Notes under the pieces: model-generated
The model's input: only the letters and a program-made list of their open reading frames with translations
The model's database searches: none
What the model was told of the DNA's origin: nothing
Position numbers and translations under genes: made by a program
NCBI GenBank assembly: GCA_045617525.1
Contig: JAZLIT010000265.1
Location: 12,717 to 76,716, forward strand
Origin: JAZLIT01 sp045617525
GTDB lineage: Bacteria > Bacillota > Bacilli > Bacillales_A > Planococcaceae
Direction of reading: 5' to 3'
DNA length: 64,000 nucleotides
Part shown: positions 40,377 to 49,410 of the stretch, one piece after another
Layout: every line of letters begins with the position of its first letter
How positions within the stretch are numbered: the first letter of the stretch is position 1

Positions 40377-40414
40377 CAAAAAAGAGAGCAGTTAGCGATA
40401 ATCGCCACTACTCT
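40377..40414 (-). terminator. Terminator downstream of the Spo0E-like gene
   Basis: Minus-strand stem AGAGTAGTGGCGAT/ATCGCTAACTGCTCT then TTTTTTG; about 80 bases past the stop of the Spo0E-like gene. Confidence 0.72.
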
Positions 40415-40495
40415 AAAGGGGGAAATGAGAATGTTGCTGTGTTCTATCTTAATATTCCCAGTCAAATCAAAAGTTAAACCTTTTATATAAGATTT

Positions 40496-40687
40496 TTAAA
40501 AATAATTTTCACTGCTATCTATAATCGTATCTCTCGTATTGTATGCTTTAGCTTCATATTTATTTAAAATTTGGTCTAGTTGTTCACTTAAACGCACTGT
40601 TTTTTTATCATCCAGTCCACGTTGTATACCTGACTGTATCATTTTCATTCGAATTAGTTCGATTCTTTCTTCATGTATACGATTCAT
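40496..40687 (-). CDS. Spo0E-like sporulation phosphatase
   Basis: A 63-residue helical-hairpin protein with the Spo0E-family core GLDDKKTVRLSEQLDQILNKYE; the SEQLD motif is the one that contacts Spo0A-type receivers in family members, which dephosphorylate Spo0A~P and delay sporulation. No other domain. A GAGGGTGGAATGA ribosome region precedes the ATG. Several paralogues are normal in spore formers, so which one this is cannot be said. Confidence 0.8.
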   Translation of the reverse strand: MNRIHEERIELIRMKMIQSGIQRGLDDKKTVRLSEQLDQILNKYEAKAYNTRDTIIDSSENYF

Positions 40688-40780
40688 TCATTCCACCCTC
40701 CTATTGTATATTAATATATTTTTATTTATTATACTTCTATTGTTATCAGCATTCAAACATTATTATACAATTTTTTACAA

Positions 40781-40969
40781 CTAAGATCTTGCCTCTTTAA
40801 TATAAGTGAAAATAACATTTCCACCTTGTTTCGCTTCACCGCGAAAATGCTTAAATTCCGGGTGATCCACTAAAACCTTTCTAAACGCTAAAAATTCACC
40901 TTTTTCAATTTCAATTGAAGCGAGCTCACCTGCTTTTAATTTTTCAAGTATTATCATGTATTTATCCAT
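40781..40969 (-). CDS. Small conserved-looking protein, unknown function
   Basis: A 62-residue soluble protein starting MDKYMIILEKLKAGELASIEI with a mix of helix then strand-like segments (GGNVIFTYIKEARS). GAGGCTATAAA precedes the ATG. I do not recognise it. It is divergent from ykvS and its ribosome site and codon use look like those of neighbours. Confidence 0.55.
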   Translation of the reverse strand: MDKYMIILEKLKAGELASIEIEKGEFLAFRKVLVDHPEFKHFRGEAKQGGNVIFTYIKEARS

Positions 40970-41078
40970 TTTATAGCCTCATCTCATTATTAATTTATTA
41001 ATTATTCAAAAAAGTCTTTACCTTTCATTTTTTTTATTGCAAACTGTTAATTATTAGTCGATGAAGGAGCGGTTGCTT

Positions 41079-41267
41079 ATGAAAATTGCTGAAGTTGGAA
41101 ATATTATCGAATTTAAGGACGGTCTACAGGGCATTGTCGAAAAAGTGAACGAAAACTCCGTTATTGTGGATATTACTATGATGGATAATTTCCACGATTT
41201 AGAGTTAGAAGAAAAAACAGTCGTAAACCATAAACGCTATAAAATTTTGAAAAATACAAATATATAA
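41079..41267 (+). CDS. ykvS: YkvS, DUF2187 protein
   Basis: A 62-residue beta-rich protein. The stretch IIEFKDGLQGIVEKVNENSVIVDI and VVNHKRYKIL match DUF2187/YkvS (a small SH3-like barrel). Function unknown. ATG at 41079 follows AAGGAG with nine bases; the start six codons upstream overlaps that ribosome site and is rejected. Confidence 0.85.
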   Translation: MKIAEVGNIIEFKDGLQGIVEKVNENSVIVDITMMDNFHDLELEEKTVVNHKRYKILKNTNI

Positions 41268-41274
41268 TTCGTGC

Positions 41275-41315
41275 GCCTTATTTGTCATGATTTCGTGATA
41301 AGTAAGGCTTTTTTA
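41275..41315 (+). terminator. Terminator of ykvS
   Basis: GCCTTATTTGTCA/TGATAAGTAAGGC stem with wobble pairs, then T6. Confidence 0.75.
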
Positions 41316-41346
41316 TGCTAGAATGAATGCATAAGGAGGGACTTAT

Positions 41347-41958
41347 ATGAAAAGTGAATGGAAGAACAGTTTACCCTTAATCTTATCGCTAATTTTTATA
41401 TATAGCATGATGTTTTTTACATTTGAAAATAAAGTTATTTTCTGGTATTTATATGCCTTTACTTTATTAGTTGGCATAGCCATCTCGCTCGTTTATTCAA
41501 AATATAAAGATGAGCTTCCTACATGGAATTACTTATTATTCGGTATAGGTTATGGAACTGTTATTTACGGCGTAATAAAACTTGGCTATCTTATTTTACC
41601 TTTTATTGATGACAATGCCACAAAAGAAATTACTAAATTTCTATCATATTATGCGCCTCAAAATATTTGGCACTATCTTCTTTTGGTATTTATCATCGTA
41701 ATTGGTGAAGAAATGTTTTGGCGAGGTTTTATTCAACAAAAATTAAAAGAATATACCAGCCCTTTATTAGCTGTAATCGTTACATCTTTACTATTCTCAC
41801 TCTCACTAGCAATCAGTGGGTTTACGCCCGGTGCTCTAGCTGCTCTCGTAGTTGGACTTATTTTAGGTGCACTTTATGAATGGAAAAAGAGTCTTCCAAT
41901 CATCATTATTGCACATGTAGCATTCGTTATTTTATTATTTTTAGTATTACCTTTATAG
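41347..41958 (+). CDS. CPBP-family intramembrane metalloprotease
   Basis: Membrane protein of 203 residues with about six spans. The catalytic CPBP/Abi motif is GEEMFWRGFIQQ (EExxxR) with further conserved positions near FSLSLAI and a late AHVAF His. Such proteins process prenylated or peptide substrates, or give immunity to bacteriocins; no neighbour tells which. AAGGAGGGACTTAT precedes the ATG. A lipoprotein gene follows 35 bases downstream. Confidence 0.85.
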   Translation: MKSEWKNSLPLILSLIFIYSMMFFTFENKVIFWYLYAFTLLVGIAISLVYSKYKDELPTWNYLLFGIGYGTVIYGVIKLGYLILPFIDDNATKEITKFLSYYAPQNIWHYLLLVFIIVIGEEMFWRGFIQQKLKEYTSPLLAVIVTSLLFSLSLAISGFTPGALAALVVGLILGALYEWKKSLPIIIIAHVAFVILLFLVLPL

Positions 41959-41993
41959 TATTTGTTTTGCTTCATCATAAGGAGGAACTTTCA

Positions 41994-42641
41994 TTGAAAC
42001 TTAAACACCAACTTTTTACTACAACATTGCTTACAATGATTGTTTTGAGCGCGTGTAACAACGATGAGAAAGACAATTTAGCGAATAATACTCCAGAAGT
42101 AACTTCAGGCGCTGACGCTAATGGTAGTCTTCCTTCATCTACACAAGGCAATAGCGAAGAAGATCCAATTTCTTCATCTACAACATTATCTTACGAAATT
42201 GCAGAAGAAGCTTATTCGGACGAAATTATTACAACAAAAAGCGATGAATTGAATTACACAATCTCCCTAACAGATAAGTTCGACTTAACACTTGAGGAAC
42301 CTGGGAAAGATTTAGTTGTATATAAAGAAAACGAAGCAATTACAATGCGTGTCGAAACGTTTATTAATGAAGATGAAGCTTTTGAAAACTTATTGCTAAA
42401 TAGTAAAGACATGTTAAGTGCTATTTCAACAAATGATCAATATGAAAAATTCCCTTTACCTAAACAATTCAACTTAACTACATATGCAAAAATAGAAAGT
42501 TACATTGTTGAATATGAATCAGATAAAGTCGTTCTTCTATTATTAGAAAAGGATGACCTAATTATTCGTCTTACAATATTTGATGATTACATTACGAATG
42601 TTACGGATGCATTTTTACAAATTGGTGCAACAATCGAGTAA
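41994..42641 (+). CDS. Predicted lipoprotein, unknown function
   Basis: Secreted lipoprotein of 215 residues: signal segment LFTTTLLTMIVLSAC with lipobox LSAC (Cys near residue 21), then a low-complexity Ser/Thr/Asn/Glu linker and a mixed alpha/beta C-terminal region. TTG at 41994 follows AAGGAGGAACTTTCA; the longer frame upstream overlaps the protease gene and is rejected. Possibly co-transcribed with the protease; function not recognised. Confidence 0.78.
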   Translation: MKLKHQLFTTTLLTMIVLSACNNDEKDNLANNTPEVTSGADANGSLPSSTQGNSEEDPISSSTTLSYEIAEEAYSDEIITTKSDELNYTISLTDKFDLTLEEPGKDLVVYKENEAITMRVETFINEDEAFENLLLNSKDMLSAISTNDQYEKFPLPKQFNLTTYAKIESYIVEYESDKVVLLLLEKDDLIIRLTIFDDYITNVTDAFLQIGATIE

Positions 42642-42671
42642 TTACTCCTTGAATCCTCCATTTGGGAAAAT

Positions 42672-42707
42672 AAAAAGAGGTGCCAAATAATTGGCACCTC
42701 TTTTTTA
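42672..42707. terminator. Terminator after the lipoprotein gene
   Basis: AAAGAGGTGCCAA/TTGGCACCTCTTT stem with T run on the + strand; also usable by the converging MarR gene. Confidence 0.85.
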
Positions 42708-42746
42708 TTTCGAAAAATCGACACAACAGTGAAAATTAAAGCTCCG

Positions 42747-43193
42747 TTAATACGATAAATCTTTTATAGATAAGCCTAATTTCTTTAAAAGCTCAATTGC
42801 TGCTTCTTTTTCATCATTAGAAAGAGCACCCATCAGTTCATGTAAATTACGCTCATGCTGTGGGAAAATCTCGTCCATAAATTGTGTCCCTTGCTCAGAA
42901 ATCTCTGCATAGGTAATACGACGATCGGTAGGACAAGAAATACGTGTTACTAACCCACGTTTTTCAAGCTTATCTACAACATAAGTAATTGAACCACTTG
43001 CTAATAAAATCTTGTTACCGATTTTTTGTAATGGTTGTCTACCCTTATGATATAGTAGTTCAAGCACACCAAAATCAGTCGGATTTATACCATTCTTTTG
43101 AAAAAATGAATTCGTTGTTTCATTGATCGCCTTTTGTGCCCTTGATAATACAATAAATAACTTAAGAGATAATTTAATATCCTCATTTTCCAT
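42747..43193 (-). CDS. MarR-family transcriptional regulator
   Basis: A 148-residue winged-helix dimeric repressor: recognition-helix region GNKILLASGSITYVVDKLEKRGLV followed by wing SCPTDRRITYAEIS. NPTDFGVLELLYHKG precedes it. Target genes unknown; it stands alone between the lipoprotein and a kinase on the same strand. ATG at 43193 has a weak GATGA-type site. Confidence 0.88.
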   Translation of the reverse strand: MENEDIKLSLKLFIVLSRAQKAINETTNSFFQKNGINPTDFGVLELLYHKGRQPLQKIGNKILLASGSITYVVDKLEKRGLVTRISCPTDRRITYAEISEQGTQFMDEIFPQHERNLHELMGALSNDEKEAAIELLKKLGLSIKDLSY

Positions 43194-43256
43194 AGTTAAA
43201 TCATCCTTAATTCAAAATAGTTTATACCGCATTATAGCTACTTTTAACACACTTTG

Positions 43257-44705
43257 TCAAAATGATTCCTCATTTTGCAACTCTAAATTCCCCGCCATCA
43301 CTTCAACTACAGTATTTAAGTAAGCTAAATCATACATTGGTAGTAAAAGGGTAAATGTTGTTCCAGCCCCTAGTTCAGAATCCACCAAAATTTTGCCGCC
43401 ATGCTCATTCATTAATTGATTTGAGATACTTAATCCTAAACCTGTTCCTTTTCTCTTTGTCGTGAAAAACGGATTGAATATTTCCGATAAAACTTGCGCG
43501 TTTATACCCGGGCCATTATCTCGAACAGTAATTAAATAATCATTTTCTTTTTGGGTTAAATTTATATATATATCTCCGCCCACACCACTTTGCTCCATTG
43601 CTTCAATTGAATTCTTGATGAGATTAATAAGTACTTGCTTTATACGAAGTCCATTACAATTTACATAATAATCAAAAGTATGGTCATACTCAAATTGAAT
43701 TAGGCAATCGCTCATTAATGCTTGTGGCTGTAATGAATCGATTGCTTCTGTGACAATTGGGAGGAGTGAGTTTTGCTGATATAAATCATTTTTAGGGTTG
43801 GCTAAAAATAATAAATCTGATGTTAACGATTCGATTTTAGAAAGTTCACGATCTATAACCTGTAAATACGATCTATTTATATCAGGATTTTTTAGTAGCA
43901 TTTGAACATAACCTTTAATAGAAGTCAAAGGGTTATTTATTTCGTGGACAATTGAAGCGGTACTATGCCCAAATATGTTACTACCTAAATCAGAGGTTAA
44001 TGCAGGTTTTTCATCTCTAGAAGTAAAGCTGGTAATTAAAAATTGAGGATCCTCATTGACATAGCTAATCAATTTCACTGCAGATCGTTTATTCCCCTCA
44101 ACTTTATGGACAATTATTTCGGAATACTTATCGCTAGATATTCTCTTATAATAGGCCATTAATTCTTCTTTATCATATTCAAATGAATTAAATATTTCCT
44201 CGTATTGAAAGTATGTCTTTGTTTCTTTACTTAATTGGAACTGATTCGATGCTATATGATTATAGTCTACGATTATACCGTTCAAATCAGAAATTACTAC
44301 ACCTTGATTTAAGTCACTAAACATTTTCAATACATTATTAAAATTTTTCTTTCGATAATGATTTGATTCCTCATCAGAATTAATAGAAATGATTCTACAT
44401 AAATAGAGATCCTTCTTTTTTACATACGTAACATTTAAAGTAACTCGAACTTGTTCATCCAATTCATTCATAATCCAAATTGTACTACGTTTATTTAAGC
44501 TTTTATCGTAATTTTTTTTCATTGATACCCAATGGATTAAAAATTCTTTAGTAAAATAAAACTTCTTAACAATACTATGTTCTCTTAATAAAGCTTTTGC
44601 GTTGTTATTTTTATATTTAATCTCACCTACATTATTTAAAATGATAAACGGCTCATCCTGCTTTTCGTATATTTTAGTAATTGCACGATAAAAGTATACT
44701 CCCAA
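43257..44705 (-). CDS. Orphan PAS histidine kinase (KinA-type)
   Basis: A 482-residue soluble sensor kinase without membrane segments. Two PAS-like regions (about residues 15-80 and 125-230), then HisKA with H-box STASIVHEINNPLTSIKGYVQML, N-box NLIKNSIEAM, and G-boxes DNGPGI and GTGLGLSIS. No response regulator is adjacent, and the H-box is of the sporulation phosphorelay class (KinA/KinE), so Spo0F is the likely partner. Start is TTG at 44705 after AAAGGGGGGG. Confidence 0.82.
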   Translation of the reverse strand: MGVYFYRAITKIYEKQDEPFIILNNVGEIKYKNNNAKALLREHSIVKKFYFTKEFLIHWVSMKKNYDKSLNKRSTIWIMNELDEQVRVTLNVTYVKKKDLYLCRIISINSDEESNHYRKKNFNNVLKMFSDLNQGVVISDLNGIIVDYNHIASNQFQLSKETKTYFQYEEIFNSFEYDKEELMAYYKRISSDKYSEIIVHKVEGNKRSAVKLISYVNEDPQFLITSFTSRDEKPALTSDLGSNIFGHSTASIVHEINNPLTSIKGYVQMLLKNPDINRSYLQVIDRELSKIESLTSDLLFLANPKNDLYQQNSLLPIVTEAIDSLQPQALMSDCLIQFEYDHTFDYYVNCNGLRIKQVLINLIKNSIEAMEQSGVGGDIYINLTQKENDYLITVRDNGPGINAQVLSEIFNPFFTTKRKGTGLGLSISNQLMNEHGGKILVDSELGAGTTFTLLLPMYDLAYLNTVVEVMAGNLELQNEESF

Positions 44706-44836
44706 ATTATTGCCCCCCCTTTATTTTCAATATTATTATATCTATATTCTAATATTCTAATTATTCTAATAATTGGTTTTTGTACCTCGATTATCTCATA
44801 TTTTTTTTTTACATAAAATGGGTATTTTTTACCATA

Positions 44837-44865
44837 TTGTTTGACTGCGAAATCACTGTTACAAT
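44837..44865 (+). promoter_or_regulatory. Promoter of the radical SAM gene
   Basis: TTGTTT, 17 bases, TACAAT, with the start of the coding sequence 30 bases downstream. Confidence 0.55.
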
Positions 44866-44894
44866 TAGGTTTATGACGTAAGGAGAAGATACCT

Positions 44895-46631
44895 ATGAAT
44901 ATTATTTTAGCTACATTAAATGCCAAGTATATCCACACAAATTTAGCGATTCGCTACTTAAAGGCTGCCGCTAGACCAGAATTTGACCCAGAACTTGCTG
45001 AATATACGATTAAAGACCCAGCATTCAACATTGTTTCCGATTTATTCCAAAAGAAACCAGATGTTGTAGGTTTTAGCTGCTATATTTGGAATATTAACGA
45101 AACAATACACGTAATTAAAATGTTGAAGACCGTACTACCAAATGTGAAAATTGTCCTAGGTGGCCCAGAAGTTTCCTATGACGTTCACGAATGGTTAAAA
45201 AAATACGATGAAATTGATTTTATTATTATGGGCGAAGGCGAAGTTTCATTTAAAGAAATGCTACGCCACTTTAATGGTGAAATTCCACTTGAAGAAGTAC
45301 CCGGTATTACGTATTTGGTTGATGGGAAAGTAAAAATTCATGCACAACCGGCAAAAATTGATTTACGAGACATTGCATCCCCTTTCCATTTCGAAGAGGA
45401 TTTACCTCATCTCGGTAAACGCATTCAATACATTGAAACGAGCCGTGGCTGTCCGTTTAGCTGCCAGTTCTGTTTATCAAGCATTGAAGTTGGCGTACGC
45501 TATTTTAACCGTGAAAAAGTCAAAGAGGATATTCGCTTCTTAATGAACAATGGTGCGAAAATAATTAAATTCGTTGACCGTACATTCAATATTTCTCGTA
45601 GCTATGCGATGGAAATGTTCCAATTTTTAATTGATGAACATCAGCCTGGCGTAGTATTCCAATTTGAAATTACCGCAGATATTATGCGTCCTGAAGTAAT
45701 TCAATTCCTTAATGATAACGCACCAAAAGGATTATTCCGTTTTGAAATCGGCGTACAGTCTACAAATGATTTGACGAATGACCTTGTAAAACGTCGCCAA
45801 AATTTCGAAAAACTTACTCGAACTGTAACAATGGTAAAAGAAGGTGGGAAAATCGATCAGCATTTAGACTTAATAGCTGGTTTACCTGAAGAGGACTACG
45901 CTTCTTTCCGAAGAACATTTAATGATGTATTTGCGATGCGTCCAGAAGAACTTCAACTTGGTTTTTTAAAGTTATTACGAGGGACAGGTCTTCGTCTTGA
46001 AGCGGAAAAATACGGCTACACTTATGTAGATATTTCACCCTATGAAATATTCTCAAATAACGTATTAACATTTGATGATATCGTTCGTATTAAGCATGCA
46101 GAGGATGTTCTCGAGAAGTATTGGAACGCTCATCGTATGGACAATACGGTCGAATATCTAATTAAAGAAGTTTTTGAAACACCGTTTGATTTCTTCCAAG
46201 GGTTCGGTACCTTCTGGGAGGGGAAAGGCTGGTCTCGTATCGGTCACCAGTTAGAGGATTTATTCCGTCGTTTAATTGAATATCTTGAAACATTACCACA
46301 TGTTGATTTAGAAATCGTGCGCAGCATTATGAAACTTGACTATGTACAAGCTCAAACATTCCAGCCACGTAAACCTTGGTGGAATGAGCGTCCATCTGAA
46401 GATGAGTTGCGCCAAGTGTTTGCTCGTTTGAAAGCTGACCCAACAATTGCTGGTGAAGAATTTGCTGCGATGAATATTTCTGAAAAGGATTTATTTAAGC
46501 ATTCATTTATCGTGCCATTCAATATGGACCTACATGCATATAATGAGGGCTCAATTGTCGGCAATGAAGGCTACTTATTTGCATACTTCCACCGCGGTCA
46601 ACAGCCATATATGACATCGTTTACTAAATAA
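44895..46631 (+). CDS. B12-binding radical SAM protein (DUF4080)
   Basis: Three-part protein of 578 residues: an N-terminal cobalamin-binding-like domain (residues 1-140, VGFSCYIWNINETIHVIK, VLGGPEVSYD), a radical SAM domain with the 4Fe-4S motif SRGCPFSCQFCLSS, and a DUF4080 C-terminal domain. Probably a SAM-dependent methyl- or alkyl-transfer enzyme or tRNA/peptide modifier; the substrate of this widespread Firmicute family is not established. TAAGGAGAAG precedes the ATG. Monocistronic. Confidence 0.88.
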   Translation: MNIILATLNAKYIHTNLAIRYLKAAARPEFDPELAEYTIKDPAFNIVSDLFQKKPDVVGFSCYIWNINETIHVIKMLKTVLPNVKIVLGGPEVSYDVHEWLKKYDEIDFIIMGEGEVSFKEMLRHFNGEIPLEEVPGITYLVDGKVKIHAQPAKIDLRDIASPFHFEEDLPHLGKRIQYIETSRGCPFSCQFCLSSIEVGVRYFNREKVKEDIRFLMNNGAKIIKFVDRTFNISRSYAMEMFQFLIDEHQPGVVFQFEITADIMRPEVIQFLNDNAPKGLFRFEIGVQSTNDLTNDLVKRRQNFEKLTRTVTMVKEGGKIDQHLDLIAGLPEEDYASFRRTFNDVFAMRPEELQLGFLKLLRGTGLRLEAEKYGYTYVDISPYEIFSNNVLTFDDIVRIKHAEDVLEKYWNAHRMDNTVEYLIKEVFETPFDFFQGFGTFWEGKGWSRIGHQLEDLFRRLIEYLETLPHVDLEIVRSIMKLDYVQAQTFQPRKPWWNERPSEDELRQVFARLKADPTIAGEEFAAMNISEKDLFKHSFIVPFNMDLHAYNEGSIVGNEGYLFAYFHRGQQPYMTSFTK

Positions 46632-46639
46632 TAGTTCCT

Positions 46640-46677
46640 AGCAGTTCATTTCCTTTGCGAAATGAACTGCTTTTTTA
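46640..46677 (+). terminator. Terminator of the radical SAM gene
   Basis: AGCAGTTCATTT/AAATGAACTGCT with T6. Confidence 0.88.
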
Positions 46678-46683
46678 AAATGC

Positions 46684-46727
46684 AAAAAAGTACCACCATT
46701 TGAATTTTCACATCAATGATGGTACTT
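46684..46727 (-). terminator. Terminator of ktrD
   Basis: Minus-strand stem AAGTACCATCATT against AATGGTGGTACTT, then a run of T. Confidence 0.78.
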
Positions 46728-46738
46728 CTTTATTAACT

Positions 46739-48088
46739 TTAGCCAATAATGACACGCTCTGTCGGATACTGGTACGGCATTTTCTTTTGTTTTCCACCTA
46801 AGGAATATAAAAAGGAAATTAACCCCACACGACCTATAAACATTAACATCATAATAATGATTTTCCCAATGGAGGATAAATTCTCGGTAATTCCAAGTGA
46901 CATTCCACACGTTCCAAAGGCTGATGTAATCTCAAATAAGATTTGTGTAGCAGTAGCATGTTTTTCCGTTATTAATAAAATAATTGTTGCAATAAACACC
47001 ATGAAAACCGCTAAAATAATCACGACAAAAGAGCGATATACATCAATCACATGAATTTGCCGGTTAAAAACTTGAATTTCCGGATTCCCTTTTGAGTATG
47101 AAATCAAAAATAAGATTGCAATCGCAAAGGTTGTTGTCCGAATCCCGCCTCCCACCGAACTCGGTGATGCCCCAACAAACATGAGGAAGCTCATAAAGAC
47201 ATCTGTGGCCTCACTAAACATCCGCACATCATACGTCGTTAATCCAGCCGATCGCGTTGAAACAGAATGATAGAGTGCTGAGAATATCGCTTCATGCCAT
47301 TTCATTCCTTTAAAAGAGGAGAATAATTCAATTATATAAATCCCTAATGCACCCACCACAAATAATCCTGCATAGGTAGCCGTCGTAATTTTCGTAAATA
47401 AACTAAAGCGAAACGTCTTATGTCTATTAAATAAATACGTTTTCACTTCAATCAGTACTGGGAAGCCAATTGCACCGAGCATAATTAATACCATCGTTAT
47501 AAATTGCACGAAATAATCTGTATGGAATGGCTGCAGGCTCGTCCCTGTAATATCAAACCCACCATTAGTCGTAGCTGAGATGGATGTAAATATCCCATGT
47601 GAAATGGATTCCTGCCAAGTTTCAAAATATCGTTTAAAGTGAATGGATAAAATAATTGCGCCAATTAGCTCAATTAATAATAATAACTTTATAATCTCAC
47701 GAATTAATTTTACAACGCCCGCTAAGTTATTTTGATTGTTGTCAATCATCAGTAATTGACGTTCTCTCATGCCAATTTTTTTCCCTACAATCAACCATAT
47801 AAATGTTCCAACTGACATAATTCCAATTGCGCCAAACTGCAATATGACCAAAATCATAATCAAACCAAATGACGTAAATGATTCCGAAATATTAATCGTC
47901 GTTAAGCCCGTTACACTTACTGCACTGACTGCTGTAAATATGGTATCTAATAGTGAAATTTCAACGCCCGGCTTGCGAACCCAAGGTAAAGATAAAAGGC
48001 CAACCGAAACCGCTATGGCTAAGAAATAATAAACTACGAGGATTTGGAATGGCGTAATTGTCCGCTCTCTTAATTTTTCTATTCGCAA
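46739..48088 (-). CDS. ktrD: Potassium uptake protein KtrD (KtrB/TrkH family)
   Basis: Potassium channel-like transporter of 449 residues with four M1-P-M2 repeats. Four selectivity-loop motifs can be seen in order: SVTGLTTIN, ATTNGGFDITG, STRSAGLTTYD and AFGTCGMSLG, each with a central Gly. Very similar to B. subtilis KtrD (YkrM), which pairs with KtrC (present at 17310). Start TTG at 48088 follows GGAGTG. No ydaO-type riboswitch is seen in its 137-base leader. Confidence 0.9.
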   Translation of the reverse strand: MRIEKLRERTITPFQILVVYYFLAIAVSVGLLSLPWVRKPGVEISLLDTIFTAVSAVSVTGLTTINISESFTSFGLIMILVILQFGAIGIMSVGTFIWLIVGKKIGMRERQLLMIDNNQNNLAGVVKLIREIIKLLLLIELIGAIILSIHFKRYFETWQESISHGIFTSISATTNGGFDITGTSLQPFHTDYFVQFITMVLIMLGAIGFPVLIEVKTYLFNRHKTFRFSLFTKITTATYAGLFVVGALGIYIIELFSSFKGMKWHEAIFSALYHSVSTRSAGLTTYDVRMFSEATDVFMSFLMFVGASPSSVGGGIRTTTFAIAILFLISYSKGNPEIQVFNRQIHVIDVYRSFVVIILAVFMVFIATIILLITEKHATATQILFEITSAFGTCGMSLGITENLSSIGKIIIMMLMFIGRVGLISFLYSLGGKQKKMPYQYPTERVIIG

Positions 48089-48168
48089 TTTATCACTCCT
48101 TCAGTAAGCTTTTTGTGTAAAAAAATTTAACATATATTCGTCGGATATGATAGCGTAAATTTATATAA

Positions 48169-48215
48169 TAAAAAATCTAGCACATAGTAGTAACACTTAC
48201 TACGCGCTAGATTTT
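48169..48215 (-). terminator. Terminator of terC
   Basis: Minus-strand stem AATCTAGC(GCGTAGTAAG)/(CTACTATG)TGCTAGATT then T6. Confidence 0.78.
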
Positions 48216-48226
48216 ACGTTATTCAA

Positions 48227-49018
48227 TTATACTTCTTCGTCTTCTGTCACTTCTTGTTGATTTGTTTCTTTTTTCTTCTTAGCTACGCTCACAACATAAG
48301 AGCCAATTGCTAAGCCCAATAATACAACCCAGAAAATTACTTTCCATGTTGTAGAGTGCGGGAAGTGAGGATCAATAATTGCTAACTTCTCATGACCTAG
48401 AGCTAATACCGCTAGCTTAACCCCTACCCAACCTACAATTAGGAAGGCACCTGTTTCTAGTGTCGGATAATCATTAAGGACTTTCACGAACCATTGTGCA
48501 GCAAATCGCATAATTACAAGACCAATAAATCCACCCATGAACATTACTGCGAATGGACCAGCATTAATGCCTCCAACCGTCATGTCGCTAATATGTGGAA
48601 GTGTCATTGCAATTGCAACGGCTGCTAACATTGAGTCAATCGCAAATGCTATATCTGCTAACTCTACTTTTAAAACAGTCATCCAGAAGCCTGAACCTTT
48701 ACCATCTTTATGTTCATCATCCTCATCTTGCTTTTTAAAATGATTATCATATAGATGCTTGAGCGAAATAAATAATAAATATGCAGCACCAATTGCTTGA
48801 ATTTGCCAATACTTCGCTAAAATTGTAATTAGGAATAACGCGATGAAACGGAATAAGAACGCTCCAAATAACCCATAAAATAATGCCTTTTTCTGTTGTT
48901 CACGAGGTAAATGTTTAACCATTACAGCCATTACGACCGCATTATCTGCAGCTAATAGTCCTTCTAAGAAGATTAAAACTAATAATACCCATGCATATTC
49001 CAATAAGATTGCTTCCAT
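48227..49018 (-). CDS. TerC/Alx-family membrane protein (metal exporter type)
   Basis: A 263-residue integral membrane protein with seven or eight spans; EGLLAADNAVVMAVMVKHL carries the acidic residues and ELADIAFAIDSMLAAVAIA the second paired motif of TerC proteins. The charged loop QDEDDEHKDGKG lies between. In Bacillus, TerC proteins (YkoY, MeeF/MeeY) export manganese and support metallation of secreted proteins. The yybP-ykoY riboswitch upstream strongly supports manganese control. GGGAGG precedes the ATG by 11 bases. Confidence 0.9.
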   Translation of the reverse strand: MEAILLEYAWVLLVLIFLEGLLAADNAVVMAVMVKHLPREQQKKALFYGLFGAFLFRFIALFLITILAKYWQIQAIGAAYLLFISLKHLYDNHFKKQDEDDEHKDGKGSGFWMTVLKVELADIAFAIDSMLAAVAIAMTLPHISDMTVGGINAGPFAVMFMGGFIGLVIMRFAAQWFVKVLNDYPTLETGAFLIVGWVGVKLAVLALGHEKLAIIDPHFPHSTTWKVIFWVVLLGLAIGSYVVSVAKKKKETNQQEVTEDEEV

Positions 49019-49103
49019 GGAATAGATTCCTCCCTTACTATAGCTATACCCATTTAATAGCCATTTAATATCATTATTTCCTATCCTATCCTTTTAAGAG
49101 GGC

Positions 49104-49143
49104 AAAAGAAAAAGACCCATGCCTAATAAAAGGCAAAGGTCTT
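49104..49143 (-). terminator. Riboswitch-controlled terminator of terC
   Basis: Minus-strand stem AAGACC...GGTCTT with inner GCC/GGC pairing and a T-rich tail, between the aptamer and the terC ribosome site. It is the likely OFF element of the manganese riboswitch. Confidence 0.72.
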
Positions 49144-49149
49144 GCTAAG

Positions 49150-49395
49150 CAATAACATCTCACTTTAAGGGCACTAAAAAATCTACCTCAGGTACTATCA
49201 AGAACGAATCTAAGGTTTTGATTTAACTGCTCTAAAAGTCCGATTGGTGAAGTCTAACAATCAGTATGGCAAGGAACAACCTACTGTTTGAAGTTTCACC
49301 CTATGCTAACACACCCGATGGTTCCTAACCATGTAATGACGAATGTGTAGTAAGTACAGAATACTTATAGCTACTCCCCTTTGACAAAATGTCAA
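49150..49395 (-). ncRNA. yybP-ykoY manganese riboswitch upstream of terC
   Basis: On the minus strand the RNA begins near 49386 with AAAGGGGAGTAGCT, the diagnostic L1 sequence of the yybP-ykoY class, and continues with a GC-rich structured region of about 170 bases including CTTGCC and GACTTCACC segments, then the terminator at 49104-49143 and terC. This class senses Mn2+ and in the bound state lets transcription continue into a TerC-type or P-type Mn exporter. The exact aptamer borders are by eye; a covariance-model search would fix them. Confidence 0.8.
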
Positions 49396-49410
49396 CGGAT
49401 ATTCAATTAA

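Noticed and set aside
40416..40483. Calling the MRMLLCSILIF frame a gene
   Set aside because: Good ribosome site spacing but only about 20 codons and overlapping a terminator-proximal RNA on the other strand; kept only as a finding.
48089..48168. Possible c-di-AMP riboswitch before ktrD
   Set aside because: Only about 80 bases remain between the terC terminator and the ktrD start; too short and no motif.
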